Part shown: positions 8,861 through 16,102 of the stretch, piece by piece
Layout: every line of letters starts with the position of its first letter
How positions within the stretch are numbered: position 1 is the stretch's first letter
NCBI GenBank assembly: GCA_937872325.1
Contig: CALMSN010000290.1
Location: 1-32,897, forward strand
Origin: an uncultured Xanthobacter sp.
Lineage (GTDB): Bacteria; Pseudomonadota; Alphaproteobacteria; Rhizobiales; Xanthobacteraceae
Reading direction: 5' to 3'
DNA: 32,897 nt
Notes under the pieces: generated by a model
Told to the model about the DNA's origin: nothing
The model's database searches: none
The model's input: the letters and a program-made list of their open reading frames with translations, nothing else
Made by a program: the position numbers and the translations under genes

Positions 8861-9729
8861 GGCGCCTCTCCCGGGGTCCCGGCGATGCGGGTGAGCAGGC
8901 GGCCGAGCACCACCCGGGCGAGATGGCGCCGCATGGCGGCGGGCACCTGGGTGTCGTCGGGCGGGTCGAGATCGTCGTCGAGAGCGGCCTGGGCCTCGGT
9001 GATGGCCGCTGCGTCGAGGGCGCGGCCGGTGAGGAGCGCCTCCACCGCGCGGGCCCGCACCGGCGTCGCGCCCACCGAGAAGAAGCCGATGGCGATCTGC
9101 GCGACCGCCCCGTCGTCGACCTGCGCCATGATGCCCGACCCCACCATGGCGTAGTCGCCGCGGCGGCGGGCGAGCTCCTCGAAGGCGATGCGGGTGCCGG
9201 GTGCGGCGCCCGGAATCTTCAGGGCGACAAGTATTTCGCCCGGCTCAATTGCGGTCTGGTAGAGGTCCTGGAAATAATCGGCGGCGGGAACGTCGCGCAG
9301 CCCGTCGGTGCCGAAGATCTCCATGGTGGCATCCATGGTCAGCATCATGGCCGGAAACTCGGAAGCCGGATCGGCCAGCGCCACGCTGCCGCCCAGCGTG
9401 CCGCGGTTGCGGATGGCGGGATGAGCGACGAACGGCGCCGCCGCCGTCAGGAGCGGGGCATGGCGGGCGATCAGGGGATCGCTCAGCGCCTGCGCATGGC
9501 GGGTCAGGGCGCCGATGCGCAGCACCCCGTCATCGAACGCGATGCCCTTCAGCGCGTCGATGCCGCCGAGGTCGACAAGGCACGCCGGCGCCTGCAGGCG
9601 CATGGCCAGCGCCGGGACCAGGCTCTGGCCGCCGGAGATGTAGCTGGCGTCGCCTTCCGCGTCCGCGAAGGCTGCGTGAGCAGCCTCCAGCGTGCGCGGA
9701 CGCGCATAGGCAAAAGCGCGCGCCTTCAC
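8857..9729 (-). CDS. CoxM-like FAD-binding subunit of molybdenum hydroxylase
   Basis: Medium subunit of 290 residues, with an FAD_binding_5 domain at the N-terminus and a CO_deh_flav_C domain at the C-terminus. Flavin-binding segments are SGGQSLVPALAMR (about residues 32-44) and TLGGSVALADPASE (about 113-126), the two signatures of CoxM/XdhB proteins. It is the first gene of the operon, in the M-S-L order known from coxMSL. The predicted promoter and TetR-type operator lie 35-81 nt upstream of its ATG. It ends inside the start of the iron-sulfur subunit gene. No MobA, XdhC/CoxI or CoxD/CoxE maturation gene is present in the window. Confidence 0.92.
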   Translation of the reverse strand: MKARAFAYARPRTLEAAHAAFADAEGDASYISGGQSLVPALAMRLQAPACLVDLGGIDALKGIAFDDGVLRIGALTRHAQALSDPLIARHAPLLTAAAPFVAHPAIRNRGTLGGSVALADPASEFPAMMLTMDATMEIFGTDGLRDVPAADYFQDLYQTAIEPGEILVALKIPGAAPGTRIAFEELARRRGDYAMVGSGIMAQVDDGAVAQIAIGFFSVGATPVRARAVEALLTGRALDAAAITEAQAALDDDLDPPDDTQVPAAMRRHLARVVLGRLLTRIAGTPGEAP

Positions 9730-9763
9730 GGCGTCCTCCCCGATCCATCGAACGTGGCTTCAA

Positions 9764-9783
9764 TTGTGACCACTTGGTCACAA
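9764..9783. promoter_or_regulatory. Predicted TetR-family operator
   Basis: A perfect inverted repeat has 9-bp arms TTGTGACCA (9764-9772) and TGGTCACAA (9775-9783) around a 2-nt centre. The TGACC..GGTCA core and short spacing are typical of TetR-family operators. It lies 35-54 nt upstream of the FAD-subunit start, abutting the predicted -10, and the divergent gene to the right encodes a TetR-family protein. Binding by that protein is inferred. Confidence 0.75.
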
Positions 9784-9810
9784 GTTGGGTGAGGCCGGGA
9801 GGCGTGTCAA
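9782..9810 (-). promoter_or_regulatory. Predicted promoter of the hydroxylase/transporter operon
   Basis: On the minus strand TTGACA (9810-9805) is a consensus -35. Seventeen nt further lies CAACTT (9787-9782), a weak -10. The operator palindrome begins inside this -10 and covers the expected start of transcription near 9775, an arrangement suited to repression. Confidence 0.5.
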
Positions 9811-9827
9811 CCGAATTTATATCGGTT
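9809..9827. promoter_or_regulatory. Second dyad overlapping the operon -35
   Basis: Arms AACCGA (9809-9814) and TCGGTT (9822-9827) surround an AT-rich 7-nt spacer and overlap the predicted -35. It could be a second regulator site or chance; the AT-rich spacer may also serve the divergent tetR promoter. Confidence 0.35.
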
Positions 9828-10017
9828 CGAACGAAATCTTGCCGGAGCGATCGAAGACTGTCGGCAGTCGTCATATATACTCGGATATAGCTGACGCGAT
9901 CCGACCCCCGGGGCGGGGCGGTTTCGCCCGCCCCGCATCCCCCTCTCGTCGGCCTTGGTGCCGGGTCGCGGTTGCGCTACGCAGAAGCATCGGAACGCGC
10001 ATGAGGGAAGCCACGCG

Positions 10018-10722
10018 GTGACGGGTGCGAAAGGCGACGACGCGGCACATCCGCCCGCGGCGGGCAAGAAGCCGCGGCGGCTCTACATGCGGGCGGCGGA
10101 TCGCGAGCAGGCCATCATCGAGGAGGCGGTGCGCTTCTTCGCCGAGCACGGCTTCGAGGGCCAGACCCGCGAGCTGGCCAAGCGCCTCGGCATCACCCAT
10201 TCCGCCATCTACCGCTACCTCCCCAGCAAGGAGGCGCTGATCGAGCGGGTCTACGAGCACGTCTATCTCAGCCGCTGGAACCCGGACTGGGGACACCTCG
10301 TCACCGACCGCGGCCGCAGCCTCGAGGCGCGGATGACCCAGTTCTACCTCGAATATGTGGAGCGCGTGTTCGACTACCACTGGGTCCGGATCTTCGTCTA
10401 TTCCGGCCTCAAGTCGTTCGACATCACGCCCCGCTACCTCGCCATCGTCCGCGACGAGATCGTCCTGCCCGCCTGCGCCGAGCTGCGGGTGGAGCTGGGC
10501 CTGCCGACGCCGCAGGAAATCCCGATCAGCGAGCGCGAGGCCGAGCTCTTCTGGGGCCTGCACGGGCGGATCTTCTACATCGCCATCCGCCGCTTCATCT
10601 ACGGCACGCCCATTCCCGACGACCTCGATCCGGTGGTGCGCGATGCGGTGCGCGGCTTCCGCGGCGGCGTCGCCCCGGTGCTGGAGGACATTCTGCGCGC
10701 CACAGCCCCGGTTCGCCCCTGA
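10018..10722 (+). CDS. TetR/AcrR-family transcriptional regulator
   Basis: Cytoplasmic repressor, 234 residues from the GTG at 10018. That start is chosen because GAGGGAAG lies just upstream and the residues before it (from an ATG at 9955) look non-coding. A basic arm (KKPRRLYMRAADRE) leads into a TetR_N helix-turn-helix: IIEEAVRFFAEHGFEGQTRELAKRLGITHSAIYRYLPSKEALI in segments, with the recognition helix at THSAIYRYLP. The C-terminal ligand domain is unassigned, with aromatic-rich helices (FYLEYVERVFDYHW). It is divergent from the hydroxylase/transporter operon, and the 288-nt gap holds the 9764-9783 palindrome. The likely inducer is the imported compound or its hydroxylation product. Confidence 0.88.
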   Translation: MTGAKGDDAAHPPAAGKKPRRLYMRAADREQAIIEEAVRFFAEHGFEGQTRELAKRLGITHSAIYRYLPSKEALIERVYEHVYLSRWNPDWGHLVTDRGRSLEARMTQFYLEYVERVFDYHWVRIFVYSGLKSFDITPRYLAIVRDEIVLPACAELRVELGLPTPQEIPISEREAELFWGLHGRIFYIAIRRFIYGTPIPDDLDPVVRDAVRGFRGGVAPVLEDILRATAPVRP

Positions 10723-10738
10723 TCGGGCGCCGAGTGGC

Positions 10739-11662
10739 CTACCAGCCGCGGTCCCAGTCCGGGCCGTCGCGGTAGCAGTCGGCGAGGAAGTCCACCAGCG
10801 CCCGCACCTTCAGGGCCAGATGCTTGGCCGGGGGATAGAGGGCGTAGACGCCCAAGGCCGGCTCCTCGGCCGCCGCCAGAACCGGCCGCACCCGGCCCTC
10901 GCGGATCCGGGCCCCGGCGATGAAGCTGGGCAGCCGGGCGATGCCCAGCCCGCGCTCCGCCGCCGCAAGGCAGGCCTCGCCATTGGAGAAGCGCAGCCGG
11001 CCGGAGACCGTGACGCTTACCTGCGCCCCGCCGGCCGGATCGCGGAAGCGCCAGTTGAGCGGGTCGCGGAAATTGGTGTCGATGATGCAGTCGTGCCCGG
11101 CCAGCTCGTCGGGAGCCTGCGGCGTGCCGTGCCGGTCGAGATAGGAAGGGGCGGCCACCAGCACGATCCGGGCCGGGCAGAGCCGGCGCGCCATCAGGGA
11201 GCTGTCGGCGGGCTGGCCGATTCGCACCGCGGCGTCGAAGCCCTCCTCCACCAGGTTGGTGACTCGGTCGGAGAAGTTGACGTCGATCTGGATCTGCGGG
11301 AAGGCCTCGGCGAAGGCGAGCAGCACCGGCGTGAGCTGGATGGTGCCGAACGACAAAGGGGCGGTCAGCCGCAGCCGCCCGGCCGGGGCGCCGGAGGCGT
11401 TGCGCACCGCGGCGTCGAGGGTGTCGAACTCCTCCAGCAGCGCCTTGCTGCGCTCGTAATAGGCCTGGCCGACCTCGGTCGGCGCCAGCGCCCTTGTGGT
11501 ACGCTTGAGGAGCTGGACCCCGATGAGGGCTTCCAGCCGCGACACCAGCTTGGAGGCCTGCCCGCTGGAGGTGCCGAGCCGCTTGGCGGCGGCGGCGAAG
11601 CTGCCGGTGTCGAGCACGGCGACGAACATGCGGTCGCAGTCGAGGCGGTCCAAGGCGGGCAT
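10739..11662 (-). CDS. LysR-family transcriptional regulator
   Basis: DNA-binding regulator of 307 residues. The N-terminal winged helix-turn-helix spans about residues 5-65 (FVAVLDTGSFAAAAKRLG, then SKLVSRLEALIGVQLL), followed by the LysR substrate-binding domain (about 90-295). It resembles the large group of LysR proteins that control quinone or redox-stress genes. It is the last gene of a same-strand run doxX - VOC - hydroquinone reductase - lysR, starting 61 nt after the reductase gene ends. It converges with tetR, with only 16 nt between the stop codons. Its probable binding sites are the dyads at 14325-14355 and 13606-13620. Confidence 0.88.
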   Translation of the reverse strand: MPALDRLDCDRMFVAVLDTGSFAAAAKRLGTSSGQASKLVSRLEALIGVQLLKRTTRALAPTEVGQAYYERSKALLEEFDTLDAAVRNASGAPAGRLRLTAPLSFGTIQLTPVLLAFAEAFPQIQIDVNFSDRVTNLVEEGFDAAVRIGQPADSSLMARRLCPARIVLVAAPSYLDRHGTPQAPDELAGHDCIIDTNFRDPLNWRFRDPAGGAQVSVTVSGRLRFSNGEACLAAAERGLGIARLPSFIAGARIREGRVRPVLAAAEEPALGVYALYPPAKHLALKVRALVDFLADCYRDGPDWDRGW

Positions 11663-11723
11663 CCCATCACCGCGGCGCGGCGTCGGCCCTTTCTGGCCCC
11701 GGGCGGGCCGGCGGGCAAGCCGG

Positions 11724-12689
11724 TCACGCGGCGCCGGTCAGCCAGGGCAGATCGGGGCCGAGGGGGACGATGCCGTTGGGGTTGAGCGCGGCGATGGAAT
11801 AATAGCCGCGCTTGATGTGGTCCATGTTCACCGTCTCCCGCACCCCCGGCACCGCGATGATACGCGCGAGATAGGCCGAGAGCGCCGGATAATCGAGCAG
11901 CCGGCGCAGGTTGCACTTGAACAGGCCATTATAGGCCGCATCGAACCGCACCAGGGTCACGAACAGGCGGATGTCGGCCTCGGTGAGGGCGGCGCCGGTG
12001 AGGAACGGCCCGCCGGCGGCAAGCCGCGCCTCCAGCTCGTCGAGCATGGCGAAGACCTCGGCGAAGGCCTCCTCATAGGCCACCTGGGTGGTGGCGAAGC
12101 CGGCGCGGTAGACGCCGTTGTTGAGCCGCGGATAGATGCGCGCGTTGAGGGCGTCGATCTCGGCCCGCAGCGGCGCGGGATAAAGATCCATGTCGCCCCG
12201 CGCCAGCGCGCCGAAGCCGGAATTGAACATCCGCACGATCTCGGCCGATTCGTTGCTGACGATGGTGCCGCGCTCCCGGTCCCAGAGCACCGGCACGGTG
12301 GCCCGCCCGGTATAATGGGGATCGGCGCGGGTATAGATCTCGTGCAGGTAGGTGGCCCCGTTGACCGTATCCGGGCCGGAGCCGGGATAGCTGCCGAAGC
12401 GCCAGCCCTCGTCGGTCAAGGCCGGCTCGACGACGTCGAGCGAGACCACCGCCTCCAGGCCCTTGAGCTTGCGGGCGATCAGGGTGCGCGAGGCCCAGGG
12501 GCAGATCAGCGCCACATAGAGGTGGTAGCGCCCGGCCTCGGCCTTGAAGCCGCCGGTGCCGCTGGGGCCCGGGCTCCCGTCCGGGGTGATCCAGTTGCGG
12601 AAGCCGGACTCCTGGCGGACGAAGCCGCCCTTGGCGTCCTTCGCCTGCACCGGCTGCCAGTTCGCGCTCCATTTGCCGTCGACGAGCAT
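11724..12689 (-). CDS. Glutathionyl-hydroquinone reductase (Xi-class GST)
   Basis: Cytoplasmic enzyme of 321 residues that reduces glutathionyl-hydroquinones back to free hydroquinones using glutathione (YqjG/PcpF/EcmG family). The catalytic Cys63 lies in the family motif ICPWASRT. The long N-terminal segment KWSANWQPV...GGFVRQESGFRNWI, the WRFG..PG.GPDT region and the C-terminal GYYSI..LNPNGIVPLGP tail are all characteristic of the Xi class. The ATG at 12689 has GAGG 5-9 nt upstream. It follows the VOC gene after 50 nt and precedes lysR. Glutathione needed for the reaction is made by GshB, encoded a few genes away. Confidence 0.92.
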   Translation of the reverse strand: MLVDGKWSANWQPVQAKDAKGGFVRQESGFRNWITPDGSPGPSGTGGFKAEAGRYHLYVALICPWASRTLIARKLKGLEAVVSLDVVEPALTDEGWRFGSYPGSGPDTVNGATYLHEIYTRADPHYTGRATVPVLWDRERGTIVSNESAEIVRMFNSGFGALARGDMDLYPAPLRAEIDALNARIYPRLNNGVYRAGFATTQVAYEEAFAEVFAMLDELEARLAAGGPFLTGAALTEADIRLFVTLVRFDAAYNGLFKCNLRRLLDYPALSAYLARIIAVPGVRETVNMDHIKRGYYSIAALNPNGIVPLGPDLPWLTGAA

Positions 12690-12739
12690 GATGGCTCCTC
12701 AGGTTCGGGTGTGGCCGGGGCGGCCGGGCCGGGTCCGGC

Positions 12740-13639
12740 TCAGCGCGGCTTGAGGACGATGGCGGTGCCCCAGGGGTCGCTGAGGACCGCCGGGGCGGGG
12801 GCCTGCCCGCCCGCCTCGCCGGTGGCGGCGGCGATCCGGGCAGCGTCGAGGGCGATCTCCACCTCCGCGAGGCCGGTGGAGGGATAGGTCCGCACCCCGG
12901 CGCCGCGGCTGTTCCAGATGTTGGCCGCCAGATGGTGATGATACCCGTCGGTGGCGAAGAAGCTGCCGCCGGGATAGCGGGCGGTGATGGTGAACCCCAG
13001 CACCCCGGCATAGAAGGCCTCGGCTGGGGCGATCGCCCCCACCTGCAGGTGGACGTGGCCGACGCGGGTGGCGTCGGGAACGCCGGTCCAGGCCGGGCCG
13101 GAGGCGTGGGCGATTAGGTCGTCCACGTCGAGCGGCTCGGTGGTCATGGTGATGGCGTCGCCGTCACGGCGCCAGGTCGCGGCCGGCCGGTCGGCATAGA
13201 CCTCCACCCCGTTGCCCTCGGGATCGGAGAGATAGAGGGCCTCGCTGACGCTATGGTCGGAGGCGCCCACCAGCGGCGTGCGGGTCATCAGGGCCTGGCG
13301 GAGGAAGCGGCCGAGGTCGCCCCGCTCCGGCAGCAGGAAGGCGGTGTGGAACAGGCCGGCCTCCCGCGGCGAGCGGCGGCGGGCCGCCGGATCCCGGCGT
13401 AGCTCCAGGAGCGGGCGGTCGCCGGCGCCGAGGATGGCGGTCTCGCCGTCCGCGCTCAGGCGGTGCAGCCCCACCGCCTTCTCGTAGAAGGCGGCGACGC
13501 GGTCGAGGTCGTGAACGGTCAGCGCCACCCGGCCCATGGTGTGGGTCTCAGGGCGCGCCATCGGGCGCGTGAGGGCGGCGTCCCCCGGCGCCGACGCAGC
13601 GGAGGCTTCCGTTTTGGAAGATCGAGCCGGAATCAGCAT
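12740..13639 (-). CDS. Two-domain VOC-family ring-cleaving dioxygenase-like protein
   Basis: Protein of 299 residues from the ATG at 13639 (AAAGGG upstream), with two VOC (glyoxalase/extradiol dioxygenase) modules. The first begins HTMGRVALTVHDLDRVAAFY, the second ATRVGHVHLQVGAIAPAEAFY with GYHHHLAANIW near its end. Candidate metal ligands are His in VGHVHL, His in YHHH and a C-terminal acidic residue. It resembles CatE/MhqO-type extradiol dioxygenases that open catechol or methylhydroquinone rings. Residues 1-26 are not part of the domain; a second ATG at 13561 (MARPETH) may be the true start, leaving a regulatory box upstream. It sits between doxX and the hydroquinone reductase. The precise substrate is unknown. 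Confidence 0.85.
   Translation of the reverse strand: MLIPARSSKTEASAASAPGDAALTRPMARPETHTMGRVALTVHDLDRVAAFYEKAVGLHRLSADGETAILGAGDRPLLELRRDPAARRRSPREAGLFHTAFLLPERGDLGRFLRQALMTRTPLVGASDHSVSEALYLSDPEGNGVEVYADRPAATWRRDGDAITMTTEPLDVDDLIAHASGPAWTGVPDATRVGHVHLQVGAIAPAEAFYAGVLGFTITARYPGGSFFATDGYHHHLAANIWNSRGAGVRTYPSTGLAEVEIALDAARIAAATGEAGGQAPAPAVLSDPWGTAIVLKPR
13606..13620. promoter_or_regulatory. Second copy of the putative LysR box
   Basis: The minus strand reads CTTCCAAAACGGAAG. Its inner 13 bases differ at one position from the core of the dyad upstream of doxX (TTCCAAAATGGAA, 14334-14346). It falls inside codons 7-12 if the VOC gene starts at 13639, or 45-59 nt upstream if it starts at 13561. 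Confidence 0.4.
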
Positions 13640-13745
13640 GGCAGAACCCTTTCGGAACGCTCGGAGGGCCTCCCGATCGGACGGCGCGCCCGACCGGGGA
13701 CGGCAACACTCCGGAATCAATCTCTTGAAACGCTCAAGCGCGGGG

Positions 13746-13769
13746 CGTCGGCTCCGATCGGAGCCGACG
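13746..13769. promoter_or_regulatory. Perfect 24-bp palindrome between doxX and the VOC gene
   Basis: Arms CGTCGGCTCCGA and TCGGAGCCGACG meet with no spacer in the 193-nt gap downstream of the doxX stop. As RNA it would fold into a short-loop hairpin and could attenuate or terminate the doxX message; as DNA it could bind a dimeric regulator. There is no T-run. Confidence 0.5.
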
Positions 13770-13832
13770 TCTGGATTGCCGGCGAGGGCGTGGCCCGCGC
13801 CGCCCGCCACGGGGACCGCGCGGCGCGGGGCC

Positions 13833-14249
13833 TCAACGCCCGGTGGGGCCGACCGGGGTCCGCTTCAGGGCGTAGGCGCCGTCGCCGGTAAGGGCGAGGG
13901 CGACCAGCGCGACGATCCACAGCGCGAGATATTCCCAGCCGCCGCCCGGATTGCTGAAGAAGAAGCCGGCCGGGCCGTGCACGGTGGCGATGGCGCCGAG
14001 CAGGATCGGGATCAGCGCCAAAGCGGCGAGCCGCGGCCAGATGCCGAGGATCAGCGCGATGCCGCCGATCACTTCCCAGGCGATGGTGACGTAGGCGAGC
14101 CAGCCGGGCAGGCCCAGCTTGCCGAAGAAGCCGGCGGTGCCGGCGGGGGTGAAGACGAACAGCTTCAGCCCGGCATGGGCCAGGAACAGGATGCCGAGCG
14201 TGACGCGCAGCAGGAGGGCGGCATAGGGGGCGGTACGGGCTTCAGACAT
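13833..14249 (-). CDS. DoxX-family membrane protein
   Basis: Small inner-membrane protein of 138 residues with four hydrophobic helices (about 9-29, 48-68, 72-92 and 110-130). It carries DoxX-family features LLLRVTLGILFLAHAGLKL and the EVIGGIALILGIWPR segment. DoxX proteins act as partners of oxidoreductases in quinone or thiol redox chemistry; in Bacillus subtilis the DoxX-family protein MhqP is encoded beside the ring-cleaving dioxygenase MhqO. The same pairing is seen here with the VOC gene 193 nt downstream. It is the first gene of the cluster and follows the dyad at 14325-14355. Assignment to the family is clear; its exact reaction is not. Confidence 0.85.
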   Translation of the reverse strand: MSEARTAPYAALLLRVTLGILFLAHAGLKLFVFTPAGTAGFFGKLGLPGWLAYVTIAWEVIGGIALILGIWPRLAALALIPILLGAIATVHGPAGFFFSNPGGGWEYLALWIVALVALALTGDGAYALKRTPVGPTGR

Positions 14250-14324
14250 GGCGGGTCTCGCTGGAATGAACGATGCGCTTGATATGCCGCAACGAGCTTT
14301 CCGCGATAATCACCGCCGAATGGA

Positions 14325-14355
14325 GATCATCGTTTCCAAAATGGAATCAATGATC
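14325..14355. promoter_or_regulatory. 31-bp dyad upstream of doxX, putative LysR site
   Basis: Outer arms GATCAT (14325-14330) and ATGATC (14350-14355) share a centre (14340) with inner arms TTCCA (14334-14338) and TGGAA (14342-14346); 12 of 15 pairs match. A possible minus-strand -10 is CATATC (14286-14281), which would put the dyad centre near -65, the usual LysR recognition position. LysR binding is inferred from the lysR gene at the end of the cluster. Confidence 0.6.
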
Positions 14356-14366
14356 CCGGGCGCGAC

Positions 14367-14403
14367 CCGATCATGCGCCCCGGGCCCGGGCTCGCATGAT
14401 CGG
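14367..14403 (-). terminator. Hairpin downstream of gshB
   Basis: A perfect 11-bp stem (CCGATCATGCG at 14367-14377 with CGCATGATCGG at 14393-14403) has a 15-nt G/C loop and begins 44 nt past the gshB stop. It has no T-run. It separates gshB from the doxX cluster and may act as a terminator or 3'-end stabiliser. Confidence 0.5.
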
Positions 14404-14447
14404 CGAAACTCCCCGTTCAGCCTTCGGGCCGGGGCACGGGGCGCTGG

Positions 14448-15392
14448 TCATCCGCGCCGCTTCTCCTCGATCTTGTCCCAGATCTGGGCCGCGATGTCCG
14501 GGCCGCCGAGCCGCTTCACTGCCCGAAGGCCGGTGGGGGAGGTGACGTTGATCTCGGTGAGGTTGCCGTCGATCACGTCGATGCCGACGAAGATCAGCCC
14601 CATCTTCTTGAGCGAGGGGCCGATGCGGGCGCAGATCTCCAGCTCGCGGTCGGTGAGGTCGGTGGGGCGCGCCGCGCCGCCGCGCACCATGTTGGAGCGC
14701 AGGTCGCCCTCGCTGGGCACCCGGTTCACCGCGCCGGCGGCCTCGCCGTCCACCAGGATGATGCGCTTGTCGCCATGCTTCACCGCCGGCAGGAAGCGCT
14801 GGATCACCCAGGGCTCGCGGAAGGTGACGGAGAACAGGTCGTAGAGCGAGCCGAAGTTCAGGTCGTCGGCGGAAAGGCGGAAGACGGCGGCGCCGCCGTT
14901 TCCGTAGAGCGGCTTCATCACCACGTCGCCGTGCTCGGCCCGGAAGGCCTTGATCTCCGCGAGGTCGCGGGAGATCAGGGTGGGCGGCATCAGGTCCGGG
15001 AACTCGGTGACGAAGATCTTCTCCGGCGCGTTGCGCACATGGGCCGGGTCGTTCACCACCAGGGTCTGGGGGTGGATCCGCTCCAGAAGGTGGGTGGCGG
15101 TGACGTAAGCGAGGTCGAAGGGCGGGTCCTGCCGCATCAGCACCACGTCCATCTCGGTGAGCGCCACCCGCCGCTTCTCGCCAAGGGTGAAGTGGGCGCC
15201 GGCCTCGTCCTTCACCCGCAGCGGCTCGATGGTGGCGAAGACCGTGCCGTCGCGCATGGCCATCCTGTCCACGGTGTAGTGGAACAGGGCGTGGCCGCGA
15301 TCCTGCGCCTCCAGCAGCAGGGCGAAAGTGGAATCGCCGGCGATGTTGATGGTGGCGATATGGTCCATCTGGACCGCGACCTGAAGCGCCAT
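14448..15392 (-). CDS. gshB: Glutathione synthetase
   Basis: Joins gamma-glutamylcysteine and glycine with ATP to make glutathione, in the cytoplasm. The 314-residue protein starts at the ATG at 15392 ([12 protein letters not shown], with GGAGA just upstream), which fits the E. coli enzyme length of about 316. Visible marks are [21 protein letters not shown], the ATP-grasp segment [14 protein letters not shown], the RMI-like [14 protein letters not shown], and the metal-binding tail [13 protein letters not shown]. It follows yraN and rsmI on the same strand, a conserved alphaproteobacterial neighbourhood, but a 302-nt gap suggests its own promoter. Confidence 0.96.
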   Translation of the reverse strand: MALQVAVQMDHIATINIAGDSTFALLLEAQDRGHALFHYTVDRMAMRDGTVFATIEPLRVKDEAGAHFTLGEKRRVALTEMDVVLMRQDPPFDLAYVTATHLLERIHPQTLVVNDPAHVRNAPEKIFVTEFPDLMPPTLISRDLAEIKAFRAEHGDVVMKPLYGNGGAAVFRLSADDLNFGSLYDLFSVTFREPWVIQRFLPAVKHGDKRIILVDGEAAGAVNRVPSEGDLRSNMVRGGAARPTDLTDRELEICARIGPSLKKMGLIFVGIDVIDGNLTEINVTSPTGLRAVKRLGGPDIAAQIWDKIEEKRRG

Positions 15393-15694
15393 GTCTGTCT
15401 CCGGCCTCACGGGCGTTCCGGCACGGGCGCGCGGCGGCGCAGGACCCGGAATCGCGAAGGAATCAGAAAAGGGAGCATGTCCGCCGCCCGGGGAGGAACG
15501 GCTTCGCTCCCGGGAAGACGGATCCGGGACGAGCGCGGACCCGTCGGCGGGATGAGCTTGACCTGAACCTTACACCATCGGCCCCGCGGCTTGCACCGGT
15601 GCCGTGGCTTGACACGCCACCGGCGGGCCAGGCCGCTGAGACGCCTTCGCCTTGTCTACAGCCGCCGCCGGCCGGCCGCCAGCGTTGTGCCGCC
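15393..15694. other. Gap between yraN and gshB
   Basis: I see no gene here. It should hold the gshB promoter, but I could not find a convincing -35/-10 pair on the minus strand. A weak 5-bp hairpin (GTGGC/GCCAC) lies near 15604-15620. Confidence 0.4.
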
Positions 15695-16102
15695 TCACCC
15701 ATCGGCCTCGAAGGCCCCGGGCAGGTGCTCGATGCTGCCGTCGCGGGCCAGCAGGATGGCGTCGAAGCGCATGTCGAGGCCGCCGAGCTCGGGATGGCCG
15801 GTGAGGAAGGCCTCCGCCGCCGCGGCGATGCGTCGCCGCTGCCGGGGCAGCACCGCATAGGCGGCGTCGTCGCGGGTGGCGCGCAGCTTCACCTCGCAGA
15901 AGACCAGCAGGCCGGCGCGGCGGGCGATGAGGTCGATCTCCCCCGCCGGGGTGCGCAGGCGCCGGGCCAGGATGGCGAAGCCGTCGGCCTCCAGCAGCCG
16001 GGCGGCGCGCTCCTCGGCATCGACGCCGCTGCGGGTCCGCGCCCGGTGGCGCAGCACGGCGGGCGAGGCCGGCGCATCGGCCGAACCTTTGGCCTCAGCC
16101 AT
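15695..16102 (-). CDS. YraN/UPF0102-family endonuclease-like protein
   Basis: Small cytoplasmic protein of 135 residues with the restriction-endonuclease-like fold of the YraN family. The family core is present: GVDAEERAARLLEADGF, then RTPAGEIDLIARRAGLLVFCEVK, where the GEIDLI aspartate and EVK glutamate/lysine form the predicted nuclease site. The ATG at 16102 overlaps the rsmI end by 8 nt. The neighbourhood rsmI-yraN is widely conserved. The cellular role is not established; a link to DNA uptake or repair has been suggested for relatives. Confidence 0.9.
   Translation of the reverse strand: MAEAKGSADAPASPAVLRHRARTRSGVDAEERAARLLEADGFAILARRLRTPAGEIDLIARRAGLLVFCEVKLRATRDDAAYAVLPRQRRRIAAAAEAFLTGHPELGGLDMRFDAILLARDGSIEHLPGAFEADG

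Noticed and set aside
5916..9729. Aerobic CO dehydrogenase (coxMSL) for CO oxidation
   Set aside because: Gene order and folds fit, but the large subunit lacks the AYRCSFR loop and the copper cysteine, and no coxD/coxE/coxF genes are present.
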